The translations under genes and the position numbers were made by a program. Shown here in pieces: positions 47,357-57,779 of a stretch of DNA of 64,000 bases; the first letter of the stretch is position 1; every line of letters starts with the position of its first letter. The stretch covers positions 1 to 64,000 of the forward strand of contig CAVWOV010000007.1 of the NCBI GenBank assembly GCA_963756715.1, read 5' to 3'. The notes under the pieces were generated by a model. It made no database searches. It worked only from the letters and a program-made list of their open reading frames with translations, and was not told the origin of the DNA. This stretch comes from VAZQ01 sp963756715. Lineage in GTDB: Bacteria; Pseudomonadota; Alphaproteobacteria; Rhizobiales; Xanthobacteraceae.

Positions 47357-48452
47357 TCATTCGCCAGCATCGACAATGGCCACGACCGGCCCGCCGCCCT
47401 GCGGGCCCTGGTGCATCGCGTCCACAGACACGAATACCGCAGGGTCCCCGATCGCCGCCGCTGCGACACCGCCGACCGCGGCCTTCGAATGGCGATGATG
47501 GTGCACGTCGGAGTCGTCGAGCATGATCTGGCGGCGGCCCCGCAGCGTGCCGCGGCGGTCCGCCTCGCATTTCATGAAACAGTTGACGACGCGGCCTCCG
47601 AGATCCTCGGCGCGCGCACGCGCCGGCAGGTCAAGGCCGGCATTGCGGATGGCATCGTAGATGCCGTCCATGTCGAGCGCGTCCTTCATCACCGCATGGC
47701 CGATGCGATAGCGGCCGCCGGCGCCCGGCTTGTTGCCGAGCAGCACGATCTGCGCCTGCGTCAGTTCGACGCCGGAGGAGCAGGACGCAACGGACGAATA
47801 GAGATCGAGGTTGTGGCAGATCTCTTCCGCTTTCGGCATCGTCACTTCACCGAGCGCCACCGCGATGCCGAGCGCGGTCGTGCCGTTCGACACGCCCATG
47901 GAGTCGTGCACTTCACAGGCGACATGCTGGCCTCGCGACTCCGCGTCACGTACTGAGTCGATGGTGAGCAGCGGCGTCTTGGTCTGGACGTAATGCACGT
48001 CCTTTGGATCGTCGATCCCGGCGTCGTGCATCGCGGCTTTGACCGCGTCGGCGACTTTCGCAACCATCGCCGGCCGGCCGATGTCCTCGGGAAGCAATTC
48101 GGCACTCATGCGCAGTTCCAATCGCAAGGCGTGATTTCGACGCCGGTCCGGCTGCGTCGGTGCGGGCAAAGATCGTCGCGTGCGGCGTGATGACGCCGTC
48201 GCATCCGCCCGACCACACCATGGGAATCTGCCCGACCTCCTGTTCGGAGCGCCGGCCGCTTTTCAGCAGCACGCGGCGAAACGCCTGGTCGGCCAGAATG
48301 CGGGTGAAGTCGTTGACGCCGCCATTGCCCTCGGTTTTGCCAATGACCGCGATCACCTGGTCAGCGGTAAATTGGCCGTCGCGGATGCAGGCTTCGAGCC
48401 CCGAGCCGTCCTGGACGGTCTTCAATTCGACTTTCGCGACCTCGATGGCCAT
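47357..48452 (-). CDS. Ring-opening amidohydrolase (cyanuric acid hydrolase/barbiturase family), frameshifted
   Basis: About 364 aa after correction, the normal length of the AtzD/TrzD/Bar family, a toblerone fold of three repeats each with a Ser-Lys dyad. Lys/Ser pairs are visible in all three: VIGKTEGNGGVNDFTR with VWSGGCDGVITPH, VQTKTPLLT with VASCSSGVELTQ, and FMKCEADRRG with VFVSVDAMHQGPQGGGP. The family hydrolyses cyanuric acid to (carboxy)biuret or barbiturate to ureidomalonate. One extra base at about 48112 interrupts the frame between RLAIGTA and MSAELLPEDIG. It lies 30 bases after hyuB and before the ABC importer. The choice between triazine and pyrimidine substrate is open. Confidence 0.88.
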
Positions 48453-48482
48453 GCGGTTGTTGTCCTTGTTGTCTTCTGTGTC

Positions 48483-50373
48483 TCAAACGGAACGTTGCCA
48501 CGGCTTTACCTCGCCGCGCAGCATTTTCTCGTAACCGTCCCCGCGATCAATAGCGGGTCGTGGGGCGCCGCGCCGAACCTGCAACTCCGCTCGCAGCGCG
48601 GCGGTCGCCTGCGAGTCGATCGTGAACGCGTCGTTATCGGAATTCGATGCCATCACGACCCCATAATCGTCGCGTGCCGCCGTGGGCGACACCTTGCCGT
48701 CGATCACATCGTGCAGCACCAGTTCCGGTTCGCGCTCGAGCGGATCGCCCCAGCCGCCGCCGCCGGTGGTGCGGATCTGCACGATCTGGCCGGCCAGCAC
48801 CGGTTCGCCATCGACCAGGCCGCCCAGGTCGCGGGGCGTGTTTTCGACATCGATCGTCACGCAAAACGGCAGCCCGGCTTTGCCGCCGTTGAGGCCGTAG
48901 CAGCCGAGCCGTACGCGGTCGGCGGTGACGATGGTCCGGCAGTCCACCAGTGCACGGTAATGCTTCTCGTAGCCCAATCCACCGCGACGTTTTCCCGCGC
49001 CTCCCGAATCCGTCCGCAGTGCCAGCTTCTCCACCAGCAGCGGAAACCGTGTTTCGGTGAATTCGGCCGGCTGGTTGCGCGAATCCGGCACGATATGGAT
49101 GGCGTCGTTGCCGTCGGCGTAGTAGCGGCCGCCGGAGCCGCCGCCCAGCACCTCGCGGGAGAGGAACGATTTACCGTTGGGATCGGTGCCGTAGAATCCA
49201 GTGTAGCGGATGGTTTCCTGGTCGGCCGGCATGCGGCCGTCCACTGCCTGGGCGACGACGCCCGCCAGCAGGCCAAGGCAGCGCAGCAGCACGAACGAGC
49301 GCGCGTTGGTCGCGGCCGGCCACACCGGCGTGATCAGCGTGCCCTTGGGCGGGAAAATCACGTCGAATACTTCGCAGACACCCTCGTTGACGTGGATTTC
49401 GGCCGCGCGCTCCGGCGTGTCGGCGAGATTGCGCAGAATCGGCGCGATCCACTTGATCAGGAACGCACCGCCCGCGTAGTCGGCAGGCCAGTTGATCGGG
49501 CCGGTCGACTGCGGATCGGTGCCGGTGAAATCAAGGGTGATGCGGTCGCCCTTCTTGGTCATCGTCAGGGCGAGTTTGTGCAGCTTGGGATCGGTGACGC
49601 CGTCGTGCTCGACGTAGTCCTCCCAACGATACTCGCCGTCGGCGATCTTCGGCAGCAGTTCCCCGCGGAAAATGTCGCGGCATTTGTCGAGGATGGCCTG
49701 GAAGCAGGCTTCCACCGTCTCGCGCCCGAACCGTTCGAACAGTTCTGCCATGCGGCGTGCACCCATCAGGCAAGCCTGCAAGCTCGCTGTCGAGGTCAGC
49801 GGCGAGCATCTCGGGAACGCGGGTGTTTCGTTTGACGATGGTAAAGACCGCCTCGTTGCGCACGCCGGCGTCGTAAAGTTTGATTGGCGGGATCGCGAGA
49901 CCTTCCTCGAACACGGTCGCCGCGGTCCCGGGCATCGAGCCCGGCACACGCCCGCCGATGTCGTCGTGATGGCCGAAGGCCTGGATGTAGCCGACGACTT
50001 CGCCGCGATGAAACACCGGAACCGTGCTGCACAAATCAGGCAGGTGCCCGATCGAGCCCTCGGTGAGGTAGGTGTCGTTCATCAGGAACACGTCGCCCGG
50101 CCGCATCGTCTCGGGCGGGAAATCGCGCACCACCGCATTTGGCATCGCCGAATACGAGCGGCCAGTCAGCTTGCGGCAGTGGCGGTCGAACAGCCCGACG
50201 CGATAGTCGTGCGCCTCGCGGATCATCGGTGAGCGCGCGGTGCGCTCGATGGCGTATTCGATTTCCGCCTCGATCGAATTCAGCGTACCTTCGACGATCT
50301 GCAGCACGATCGGATCGACCTCGCGCGCCGGCAACGGGGTGTCCGGCCGCGACGGCGCGGCATGCACGTTCAT
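48483..50373 (-). CDS. hyuB: Hydantoinase/oxoprolinase B subunit, frameshifted
   Basis: About 629 aa after correction. HyuB signatures: VDPIVLQIVEGTLNSIEAEI at the start, PGDVFLMNDTYLTEGSIGHL, FGHHDDIGGRVPGSMPG, then ADYAGGAFLIKW, GGGSGGRYYADGND and TTGGGGWGDPLERE. One extra T at about 49783 shifts the frame between DLDSE and LQACLMGARRMAEL. With HyuA it forms an ATP-dependent amidohydrolase for 5-membered lactams, hydantoins or acetophenone-like carboxylation variants. ATG 50373 overlaps the hyuA stop by four bases. Confidence 0.85.
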
Positions 50374-52460
50374 GGCGCCGTCTCCTTTACTCCACGCGCC
50401 GGCCGCACGATCAGGATGCCGTGGTCGTCGACCACAAGCTGCTGGGCGGGAAAGACCGCGGTGGTGGAGCCGAATTCCTCGATGATTGCGGGCCCTTCGA
50501 GGCGAAATCCCGCCGGCAGTGACCGGCGGTCATAAATCGGCGTGTCCCGGAACGCCCCACCGAAATAGACCGGCCGGGTGCTGGGCGACGGCGCATCCTT
50601 TGCGGCGGCAGGAAGCTTGGGGATGCTGGGGCGTTCGATCATGCCGAAGCCCGAGACGCAGAAGTTGACCAGTTCAACTTTCTGCTGACCGGCATAATTG
50701 TAGCCAAAGGTCTTGAGATGGGCGGCGTGGAACGCGTCGACGAGGCCAGCGATGAACCCACCGTCGATCGGGCCGGATGGCGCCGGCACACGCACTTCCA
50801 TCGACTGTCCGGCATACCGCACGTCGGCTTCACGCACCAGCCGGATACGCGGGCGCTCGATGCCGTCGCGTTCGAGCGCGTCGATCGCATCGGCCTCAAG
50901 CCCGGCATAGATGTCCGCGACCGTTGCTGTCGCGATGGCATCCTCGTGCATCACTTTGGTGACGATGCGGTCGGTGCGCCAATCGACGGCTAGCAGTCCG
51001 AAAGCCGAGAGGTTGCCTGGATTGGGCGGCACGATGCAGGCCTTCATGCCGATCAACTCCATGACCGCCGGAGACTGCGCCGGGCCGGAGCCGCCAAACG
51101 ACAGCAGTGCGAACTCGCGCGGATCGATGCCGCGCTGGATGGTCATCTGCCGGATGGCGTTGGCCTGGTTCCAGTTGGCGATCTCGATGATGCCTTCAGC
51201 GAGCTGCTCCGCGCTCATATTGCCGGGAAGCCGTGCGGCGAGTTCGGCAATACCGGTGCGCGCGCGTTCAATGTTGAGCCGGATGCCGCCGCCGATCAGC
51301 GCCGGCGGAATTCGCCCCATGACCAGATTGGCGTCGGTGATGGTCGGTTCGCTGCCGCCGTTGGGGTAGCACATTGGTCCGGGCTCGGCGCCGGCGCTAC
51401 GCGGGCCGACTTTGAGATGTTTTTCCCGGGTGATCCAGGCGATCGAACCGCCGCCGGTGCCGATGGTCTCGATATCGATCATCGGGATGCGGACAGGGAA
51501 GGGGCCGACGGCGCCGCCGTTGGTGACGTGCGGCTTGGCGCGTTCGATCAGGCAGAGGTCGGTGGAGGTGCCACCGGCGTCCAGGGTGACCACATTGGGG
51601 AAGCCCGCCATCTCGGCGATGACGGCGCTGCCGAGCGCACCGGCGGCCGGTCCAGAGAGCGCGGTGGTGATCGGCTTGCGCATCACCTGATCGGGACTGG
51701 CGACGCCGCCACTCGACTGCATCACCAGAAACGGCTTCTCGCGCAGCGTGGGGCCGAGTTCGTCGCGGATACGGGCGAGATAGCGCCCCATGTGCGGTTT
51801 GACGAACGCGTCGACCAGGGTCGTCACCGCGCGCTCATACTCGCGATATTCCGGCAGCACGTCGCAGGACAGCGAGATGATGCAATCCGGGTATTCTTCG
51901 GCGACGATCTCGGCCACGCGGCGTTCGTGGGCGGGGTTTGCATACGAATGCAACAGGCAGACGCCGACCGACTTGATGCCCTGCGCGCGGAAAAACCGGG
52001 CCGCCGTGCGGATGCTGGTCTCGTCGAGCGGGCGCAATTCTTCGCCGCGAAAGTTCAGCCGGCCGCCGGCTTCGCGAACGAAGCGCAGCGGCACAATGCG
52101 GTCAGGCTTTACCCAGAAATAGGAGTTGCCGTAGCCCTCGGGCACCGCCTGGCGGGCAATCTCCAGAATATGGCGGAAGCCTTCCGTGACGATCAGGCCG
52201 AGCCCGGCGATCTCGCCTTGCAGCAGCGCATTGGTCGCAACCGTCGTGCCGTGCGCCAGTCCAGCAAGGTCGTCGGGCGAGGCGCCGCTCGCCGCCAGAA
52301 TGGCCTCGACGCCACGAACAAGCCCGATGGCCGGATTGGACGGCGTGCTCGCAACCTTCGTCACCTGCATCGTGCCCGAGGCGCTATCGACGCAGACGAT
52401 ATCGGTGAAGGTGCCGCCGGTATCGATCCCGATCCGCAGATTGGCGGCTCCAGCCGTCAT
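50370..52460 (-). CDS. hyuA: Hydantoinase/oxoprolinase A subunit
   Basis: 696 aa with the hydantoinase_A fold. The N-terminal ATP-binding motif is RIGIDTGGTFTDIVCVD, followed by GLAHGTTVATNALLQ, and the second motif is VVTLDAGGTSTDLCLIE (~residue 290). It couples ATP hydrolysis to ring opening of hydantoin, 5-oxoproline or a related cyclic amide. I use ATG 52460, just before the first motif; the frame is open to 52568. First gene of the array, 167 bases below the LysR stop and downstream of a T-N11-A site. Confidence 0.9.
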   Translation of the reverse strand: MTAGAANLRIGIDTGGTFTDIVCVDSASGTMQVTKVASTPSNPAIGLVRGVEAILAASGASPDDLAGLAHGTTVATNALLQGEIAGLGLIVTEGFRHILEIARQAVPEGYGNSYFWVKPDRIVPLRFVREAGGRLNFRGEELRPLDETSIRTAARFFRAQGIKSVGVCLLHSYANPAHERRVAEIVAEEYPDCIISLSCDVLPEYREYERAVTTLVDAFVKPHMGRYLARIRDELGPTLREKPFLVMQSSGGVASPDQVMRKPITTALSGPAAGALGSAVIAEMAGFPNVVTLDAGGTSTDLCLIERAKPHVTNGGAVGPFPVRIPMIDIETIGTGGGSIAWITREKHLKVGPRSAGAEPGPMCYPNGGSEPTITDANLVMGRIPPALIGGGIRLNIERARTGIAELAARLPGNMSAEQLAEGIIEIANWNQANAIRQMTIQRGIDPREFALLSFGGSGPAQSPAVMELIGMKACIVPPNPGNLSAFGLLAVDWRTDRIVTKVMHEDAIATATVADIYAGLEADAIDALERDGIERPRIRLVREADVRYAGQSMEVRVPAPSGPIDGGFIAGLVDAFHAAHLKTFGYNYAGQQKVELVNFCVSGFGMIERPSIPKLPAAAKDAPSPSTRPVYFGGAFRDTPIYDRRSLPAGFRLEGPAIIEEFGSTTAVFPAQQLVVDDHGILIVRPARGVKETAP

Positions 52461-52588
52461 CTCGCGACACCTCGCATGCGAAATCCTGCGCGTCTCACGT
52501 ATGTCCGTAGTGGCGCTTATCGGGCGCCGATCCGTGGAGTATGGGCGGGGCCTGCAATCCAAGTCCAAGACCGATTGGCGATACCACT

Positions 52589-52603
52589 ATCGGAAATTCC
52601 GAT
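52589..52603. promoter_or_regulatory. Candidate LysR-type regulator binding site
   Basis: ATCGGAAATTCCGAT has 7-bp inverted arms around one base and fits the LysR consensus T-N11-A. It lies between the LysR gene and hyuA, about 135 bases upstream of the hyuA start, the usual place of a regulator binding site. Confidence 0.6.
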
Positions 52604-52627
52604 CGCTGGCGAGCGATCCTGTCCGGC

Positions 52628-53521
52628 TCAATCCCGCAGGAGATCCCGCACGGCCGCCAGATAGCCCTCCTTGCGGCGGGACAGCGGCTGGCGCCGGCGA
52701 AACAGGCTCAGCGTCACGGTGCGAGACGGTACGATGGGCAGCACTTTGAGGACGCCGAGCGCGGCTTCGTTGGCCACGCAGGCCCGCGGCACGATCGCGA
52801 TCCCGGTACCGGATTGCACGATCACCTTCATGGTCTCGATATTGTCGGCGACGGCGAGGATGTTCGGCCTGATGCCGAGATCGGCGAACAACGCCAGCAC
52901 GACCTGCCCATAGCCGACAGTCAACTCGCTCATGATGATCGGCTCGCTCACCAGGCTGCCGATGTCGATGGCTTTGCGCGCACGGGAAAGCCGGTGCGAG
53001 GGATGTGCGATCAGCGCCATCTCGGCCTGCGCCAGCCGCTCGATGACGATGCCGCCGGGCACGCGCTCGGGATCGGATTCGATCGCAATGCCGGCGTCGA
53101 CGCGCTCTTCATGCAGGTCGTTGAAGATGTTCTTGGTCGGCGCGGTGAGGATTTCCAGCCGCACGCCGGAGAGCTTTTCATGCAGGCCGCCGAACAAGCG
53201 CGGCATGAAGATTTGCGCCATGCCGGAGCCCATCCCGATCGTCAGCGTATCGGAGGGCGCGCCGCGCAACCGGCGCGCCGCATCCGACAAGCTGAGGACA
53301 TCGCCGATGACGCGCTCGGCCTCGTAGAGAAACGTGCGCCCGCGCTCGGTCACTTCAGTGCCGCGCGGCGACCGTCGAAATAGCGAGAAGCCGATCTCCT
53401 CCTCGAGCAGACTTACCTGCTCGCTGACGGCGGACTGCGACACGTTAAGCCGCGTGGCGGCGCGGGTGAAGTTGCGCTCCTTGGCGACGGACAGGGCGTA
53501 GCGAAGCTGGCGGAGTTCCAA
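52628..53521 (-). CDS. LysR-family transcriptional regulator
   Basis: 297 aa. The N-terminal winged HTH is MELRQLRYALSVAKERNFTR then AATRLNVSQSAVSEQVSLLE (~residues 1-60); a type 2 periplasmic-fold effector domain follows from ~90 (TLTIGMGSGMAQIFMPRL). The gene is co-oriented with hyuA downstream and with the tct cluster upstream (93 bases from the tctA stop). It most likely controls hyuAB and following genes through the site at 52589-52603; effector unknown. Confidence 0.9.
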   Translation of the reverse strand: MELRQLRYALSVAKERNFTRAATRLNVSQSAVSEQVSLLEEEIGFSLFRRSPRGTEVTERGRTFLYEAERVIGDVLSLSDAARRLRGAPSDTLTIGMGSGMAQIFMPRLFGGLHEKLSGVRLEILTAPTKNIFNDLHEERVDAGIAIESDPERVPGGIVIERLAQAEMALIAHPSHRLSRARKAIDIGSLVSEPIIMSELTVGYGQVVLALFADLGIRPNILAVADNIETMKVIVQSGTGIAIVPRACVANEAALGVLKVLPIVPSRTVTLSLFRRRQPLSRRKEGYLAAVRDLLRD

Positions 53522-53614
53522 GGGCGTTCCCGGACAGGCGGCTGGCCGATCTTATAGCCATTAAGCAGACGCGCGTCAGGGGCCTCCCACGCGTCCCGGA
53601 CGTGCCGGGCGATC

Positions 53615-55119
53615 CTATTCGCGGAAAGCCTCTTCGCGACCCTTGCGGATGTTCGGCAACGTCACCGCCACGAGCAGGCCGGCGGCAAGCAGCAGGAAGC
53701 CGAGGCTGATCGGGCGTCGAACGAAAATCGACCAGTCGCCGCCGGAAAGCACCATGGCGCGGCGAAAATTTTCCTCCATCATGGGACCGAGCACGAGGCC
53801 GAGCAGCAGCGGGGCCGGTTCGCAGTCGAACTTGCGGAAGGCATAGCCGATCACGCCGAACGCCGTCATGATCAGAACGTCGCCGCTGCTGGAGTTGAGC
53901 GAGTAGGTGCCGATACAGCACAGCGTCAGAATCGTCGGAAAGAGATAGCGATACGGCACCTGCAGCAGCCTGACCCAGATGCCGATCAGCGGCAGATTGA
54001 GGATCACCAGCATCAGGTTGCCGAGCCACATGCTGGCAATGAGGCCCCAGAACAGGGCGGGTTGCTTGGTGATGATCTCGGGGCCCGGGACGATGCCATG
54101 TACCATCATCGCGCCGATCATCAGCGCCATCAGTGCATTCGGCGGAATCCCCAAGCTCAGCATCGGAATGAAGCTCGCCTGCGCGGCGGCGTTGTTGGCG
54201 GATTCCGGCGCCGCCACGCCCTCGATGGCGCCCTTGCCGAAGCGCTCCGGCGTCTTCGATACCTTCTTTTCAAGACTGTAAGCCGAGAAGGCCGCAATGG
54301 TGGGTCCGCCGCCCGGCAAGATTCCGAACACGGTCCCGATCACGGTCCCGCGCACCATGGCGCCGAACGAGGTCTTGAGATCGGCAAGACTAGGCCACAG
54401 CCCGGTAACGGCCTTGGGCTTCAGGTCGCCGCGCCTCCGCGTCTCTCCAGGTTGACCATGATCTCGGCCAATCCAAACAGCCCCATCGAGAGCGGAACGA
54501 ATCCGATGCCGTCGAACAGAACATCGAGACCCATGGTCAGCCGGTATTCGCCGGTCGAAATGTCGGTGCCGACGAGACCGAGCAGAACGCCGAGGACGAT
54601 CATGCAGATCGCCTTGAGCACCGAACCGTGTGCAAGCACAACCGCGGAAACCAGCCCAAGCAGCATGACCGAAACGTAATCGGCCGATTGAAACAGCAGC
54701 GCGATCTTGGCGAGCGGCGGCCCGCCGACCGCGATCAGCAAAGTGACGACCGATCCCGCGAACAATGATCCAATCGCAGAAATCGCCAGTGCCGGGCCGG
54801 CGCGGCCTTGCTGCGCCATGGCATGGCCGTCCAGCACGGTGACGACCGAAGAGGTTTCGCCGGGAATCTTGACCAGGATCGCGGTGGTCGAACCGCCATA
54901 CTGCGCCCCATAGAACACGCCGGACAGCATGATCAGCGCGCCGACCGGTTGCAGCCAGAAGGTGATCGGCAGGATCATCGCCATGGTCGTGAGCGGGCCA
55001 ATCCCGGGCAGCACGCCGATGGCCGTACCGATCACGCAACCGAAGAAGCAAAGGCCGATGTTCTGCCAGGTCAGCGCGATACCGAAGCCCATGACGATGT
55101 TGGACAGAACGTCGGACAT
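53615..55119 (-). CDS. tctA: Tripartite tricarboxylate transporter TctA permease, frameshifted
   Basis: About 501 aa after correction, with 11-12 spans. TctA signatures: GVLPGIGPLTTMAMILPITF, GVFYGAQYGGSTTAILVKIP, and in the second half GTVFGILPGGGPTIAAF, APESANNAAAQASFIPMLSL and GIPPNALMALM. One missing base at about 54435 ends the first part at a premature TGA (54421); the second part resumes as GDLKPKAVTGLWPSL. It forms the channel for the compound bound by TctC. One base separates its start from the tctB stop. Confidence 0.87.
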
Positions 55120-55120
55120 G

Positions 55121-55573
55121 TCAGGACAGCGCTGGCCAAAGCGGAATGACGACCCGCAACGCGATCACGAAGACTCCGACATTGGCGGCAATCAAGATCA
55201 GGCAGAGCAAAGCAACCTGCAGAGGGCGGACATTGCGGCCCGCAAGACAGGCCAGCACGATCGTGACCAGGAGAGTCAGCACGAGCCCGAGGGGCCGCAA
55301 CAGCAACGCGAAGGCGAGGCACGACAACGTGATGAATACGAATGGGCGCCACATCCCCCGGTCCGGCACTTCGCCGCTGCGCACAAGTGAAGTCGCTGCG
55401 AGCAATGCGCCGAGCCCGATCAGGAGTCCGCAAATGAGGCGCGGAAAATAGCCGGCCTGCATTTCACTCGCGGTGCCGACGTCCAGCGTTCGTCCGAGCC
55501 AAAGGCCGAGCAGCCCGAAAGCCATGAACAGGACGCCGGCGAGAAAATCCTTGGAAATGACGGCGCGGACCAT
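55121..55573 (-). CDS. tctB: Tripartite tricarboxylate transporter TctB
   Basis: 150 aa with four hydrophobic segments (for example FLAGVLFMAFGLLGLWLG and the C-terminal VGVFVIALRVVIPLW). GTASEMQAGYFPRLIC is the typical TctB stretch around residue 35. I start at ATG 55573, which lies behind GGAG; a TTG at 55588 is in frame. It sits between tctC (70 bases upstream) and tctA. Confidence 0.85.
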   Translation of the reverse strand: MVRAVISKDFLAGVLFMAFGLLGLWLGRTLDVGTASEMQAGYFPRLICGLLIGLGALLAATSLVRSGEVPDRGMWRPFVFITLSCLAFALLLRPLGLVLTLLVTIVLACLAGRNVRPLQVALLCLILIAANVGVFVIALRVVIPLWPALS

Positions 55574-55643
55574 CGCTTTGGGCTCCAAGTCCGCACCGTG
55601 GCCGGAGTGGCGTCCTGCCTGAGAGGCCGATCCTCTCAGGTGA

Positions 55644-56627
55644 TTATTTCTTGCGTGCCTTTACCAGCCCGGCCTCGAGCAGGATCGGATAGAGTTGCGC
55701 GTCGTCGTCCTTCCAACGCTGGTAGGTCGACTTGGCGTCGCCCGGTCCTAAGACAAATCCAGCTTTTTTGGCCTTCTCCTGAAACTCCGGATCCTTGAGC
55801 GTGGCCATGATGTTGGTCTCAAGGAAGCGCAGCCGATCTTCCGGAATGCCCTTGGGACCGATCACGCAACGCCATGACCCGACGACGACATCAAAGCCCT
55901 GTTCCCGGAATGTCGGGATTTCGGGCGCCATGAAGTGCCGCTGGGTGGCTGACACGCCGAGGATTTTCAGCTTTCCCGATTTGTGCTGTTCGATGGTGTC
56001 GGGGATGGGCACCGTCGCCGAATCCACCTCTCCACCCATTAATCCGATGACGGTCGGGCCATAGCCCGCGTAGGAGACGCGCGTGACCTTGATGTTCAGC
56101 ATCTTCTCGAAGAGCGCGATGGCGATATAGGATGATCCGCCCGGCTGGTCGTTGCCGTTCTTGATCTTGCCGGGATTTGCCTTTGCCCGCTCGACATACT
56201 CCTTGAGCGAACCGATGCCGCTCGCCTTGCTGACCTCCAGCGCCGCCGGGTCCTCGCCGAAGAACGCGATCGGCTGCAGTTCGTCGTAGGTGTTGGCCTG
56301 GGCGTTGAGGTAGGGCAACGCGATGCCGCCTGCACTGAACATTCCGATCGTGTAGCCGTCGGGCTTCGCGTTCGCGATTTCGCGATGGCCAATTGCTCCC
56401 CCCGCACCCGGCTTGTTGAGCACGACCACCGGCACCTTGATCCGCTTGCTGAGCGCATCGGCCAGCAGGCGCATGCTGATGTCGCTGCCGCCGCCCGCCG
56501 GCCACGCCACGATCAGCGTGATCGGCTCGGATGGGTAGGTCTGCGCCTGCAGACCGGACGAGGTCGCGAGCGACGCTCCCGCTACCAGGCAGGCGGCTGC
56601 GAATGTCAGAAGGATTCTGCGTTTCAT
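55644..56627 (-). CDS. tctC: Tripartite tricarboxylate transporter binding protein TctC
   Basis: 327 aa (Bug family) with a Sec signal peptide (LLTFAAACLVAGASLATSSG). Bug-fold motifs: YPSEPITLIVAWPAGGGSD, VVVLNKPGAGGAIGHREIA and AKPDGYTIGMF. ATG 56627 follows GGAGACGAG; an in-frame start at 56663 is further from the signal. It follows the LLM gene by 116 bases. The ligand is probably a carboxylate; the neighbours suggest an imino-acid or N-substituted amino acid. Confidence 0.9.
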   Translation of the reverse strand: MKRRILLTFAAACLVAGASLATSSGLQAQTYPSEPITLIVAWPAGGGSDISMRLLADALSKRIKVPVVVLNKPGAGGAIGHREIANAKPDGYTIGMFSAGGIALPYLNAQANTYDELQPIAFFGEDPAALEVSKASGIGSLKEYVERAKANPGKIKNGNDQPGGSSYIAIALFEKMLNIKVTRVSYAGYGPTVIGLMGGEVDSATVPIPDTIEQHKSGKLKILGVSATQRHFMAPEIPTFREQGFDVVVGSWRCVIGPKGIPEDRLRFLETNIMATLKDPEFQEKAKKAGFVLGPGDAKSTYQRWKDDDAQLYPILLEAGLVKARKK

Positions 56628-56743
56628 GTTCTCGTCTCCGTTGCCGGCGTGGAACCGGCCCATTCAAATTTCAACTTCGGCAAGAAGCAATATTCATGCA
56701 ACTTCGGTCGCCAGGCGGAGCGGCCGGGCTGGCGTCCTGGCAG

Positions 56744-57734
56744 CTACCCGACAAATTCTCGCATGATATCGAGCGCGAGCAGACAGTTTTCTTCGCTGCC
56801 CAACAGGCCAAGCACGGGTTCATCCAATCCGGCATCGATGAAGTCGCGCAACCGTTTGGTGCAATGCTCCGGCGTTCCCGCGATGCCGAACGCCTCCACC
56901 GCTTCGTCCGGCACCAGTGCGGCGGCGCCCGCGATGTCGCGGCGCGCAATGGCGGCAATCACCGCCTCCTGATCGACCGGAATGCCCGAGGCCTTGATGT
57001 TGGCGCCGAGGAATTTGTTGCGCATGACGAAGGCGAGCTTCTGCCGGACCGCGTCCACCGCCTCTTTCGCGTTGCGCGAGGTGCCGAAGAACAGGTAACC
57101 GGCGCGACGGAACGTCGCCATGTCGCGCCCGGCCTTGGTCGCGCCTTCGGCCGAGACGGCAATCGACTGCCGCACCGAGTTCCGTCGACAGCCCCGCCGA
57201 CAACACCACGCCGTCGCCCACGCGGCCGGCGAGGCGCAGCATGTCCGGTCCGATGGCGGCGACGTAGATCGGGATCGGCGCGCTTGGCTTGAAGGCGAGC
57301 CGCGCACCGGCAAGTTTATGAATTCACCGTCCATTTGCGCGGCGTCGCCGGCCCACAGCTTCCGCAGTGCCTCGGCGAATTCCCGCATCGCCCGGACCGG
57401 CTTCTCGACGGCGCGGCCGGATTCCTGCAGGAACAACGGATTGCCGGTGCCGATGGCGATGGCCGCGCAGCCCGGCGCGACTTCGTCGAGCGTCGCCATC
57501 GCCATCGCGGTCGGCGTCGGGTGCCACAGATAGGGGCTCACCGCGGTCGGCACCAGCAACGGTCCCCGGCGCCTTGAAGGCGAAGGCCATGCAGGTGGCG
57601 ATCGCCTCGCGGTAGCCGAGATGCTCCGCCACCCACAGGCTCTTGGCGCCGGCGGCCACCGCGCGTTGCGCCAGAGCGATGGCCTCTCCGGTCGTTACGA
57701 AGCCATCAAACGCCACGCCAATCCGCACCGACAT
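56744..57734 (-). CDS. LLM-class flavin/F420-dependent oxidoreductase, three frameshifts
   Basis: About 330 aa after correction, a luciferase-like TIM barrel. Pieces in order: MSVRIGVAFDGFVTTGEAIA, LVPTAVSPYLWHPTPTAMAM, GCAAIAIGTGNPLFL, then in another frame PIPIYVAAIGPDMLRLAGRV and DGVVLSAGLSTEL, and finally VRQSIAVSAEGATKAGRDMA through to EFVG. One extra base at about 57555, one missing at about 57312 and one extra at about 57175 explain the breaks. Family members oxidise or oxygenate with FMN or F420. It stands in the same direction between the M24 gene and tctC. Confidence 0.78.
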
Positions 57735-57779
57735 CTTCGTCCACCTTCAAGTCGAAACGCTTAGGGAAACGGCGCGCGA

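Noticed and set aside
53595..53609. Short hairpin CCCGG-ACGTG-CCGGG after tctA as a terminator
   Set aside because: Only five base pairs and no T-run on the relevant strand.
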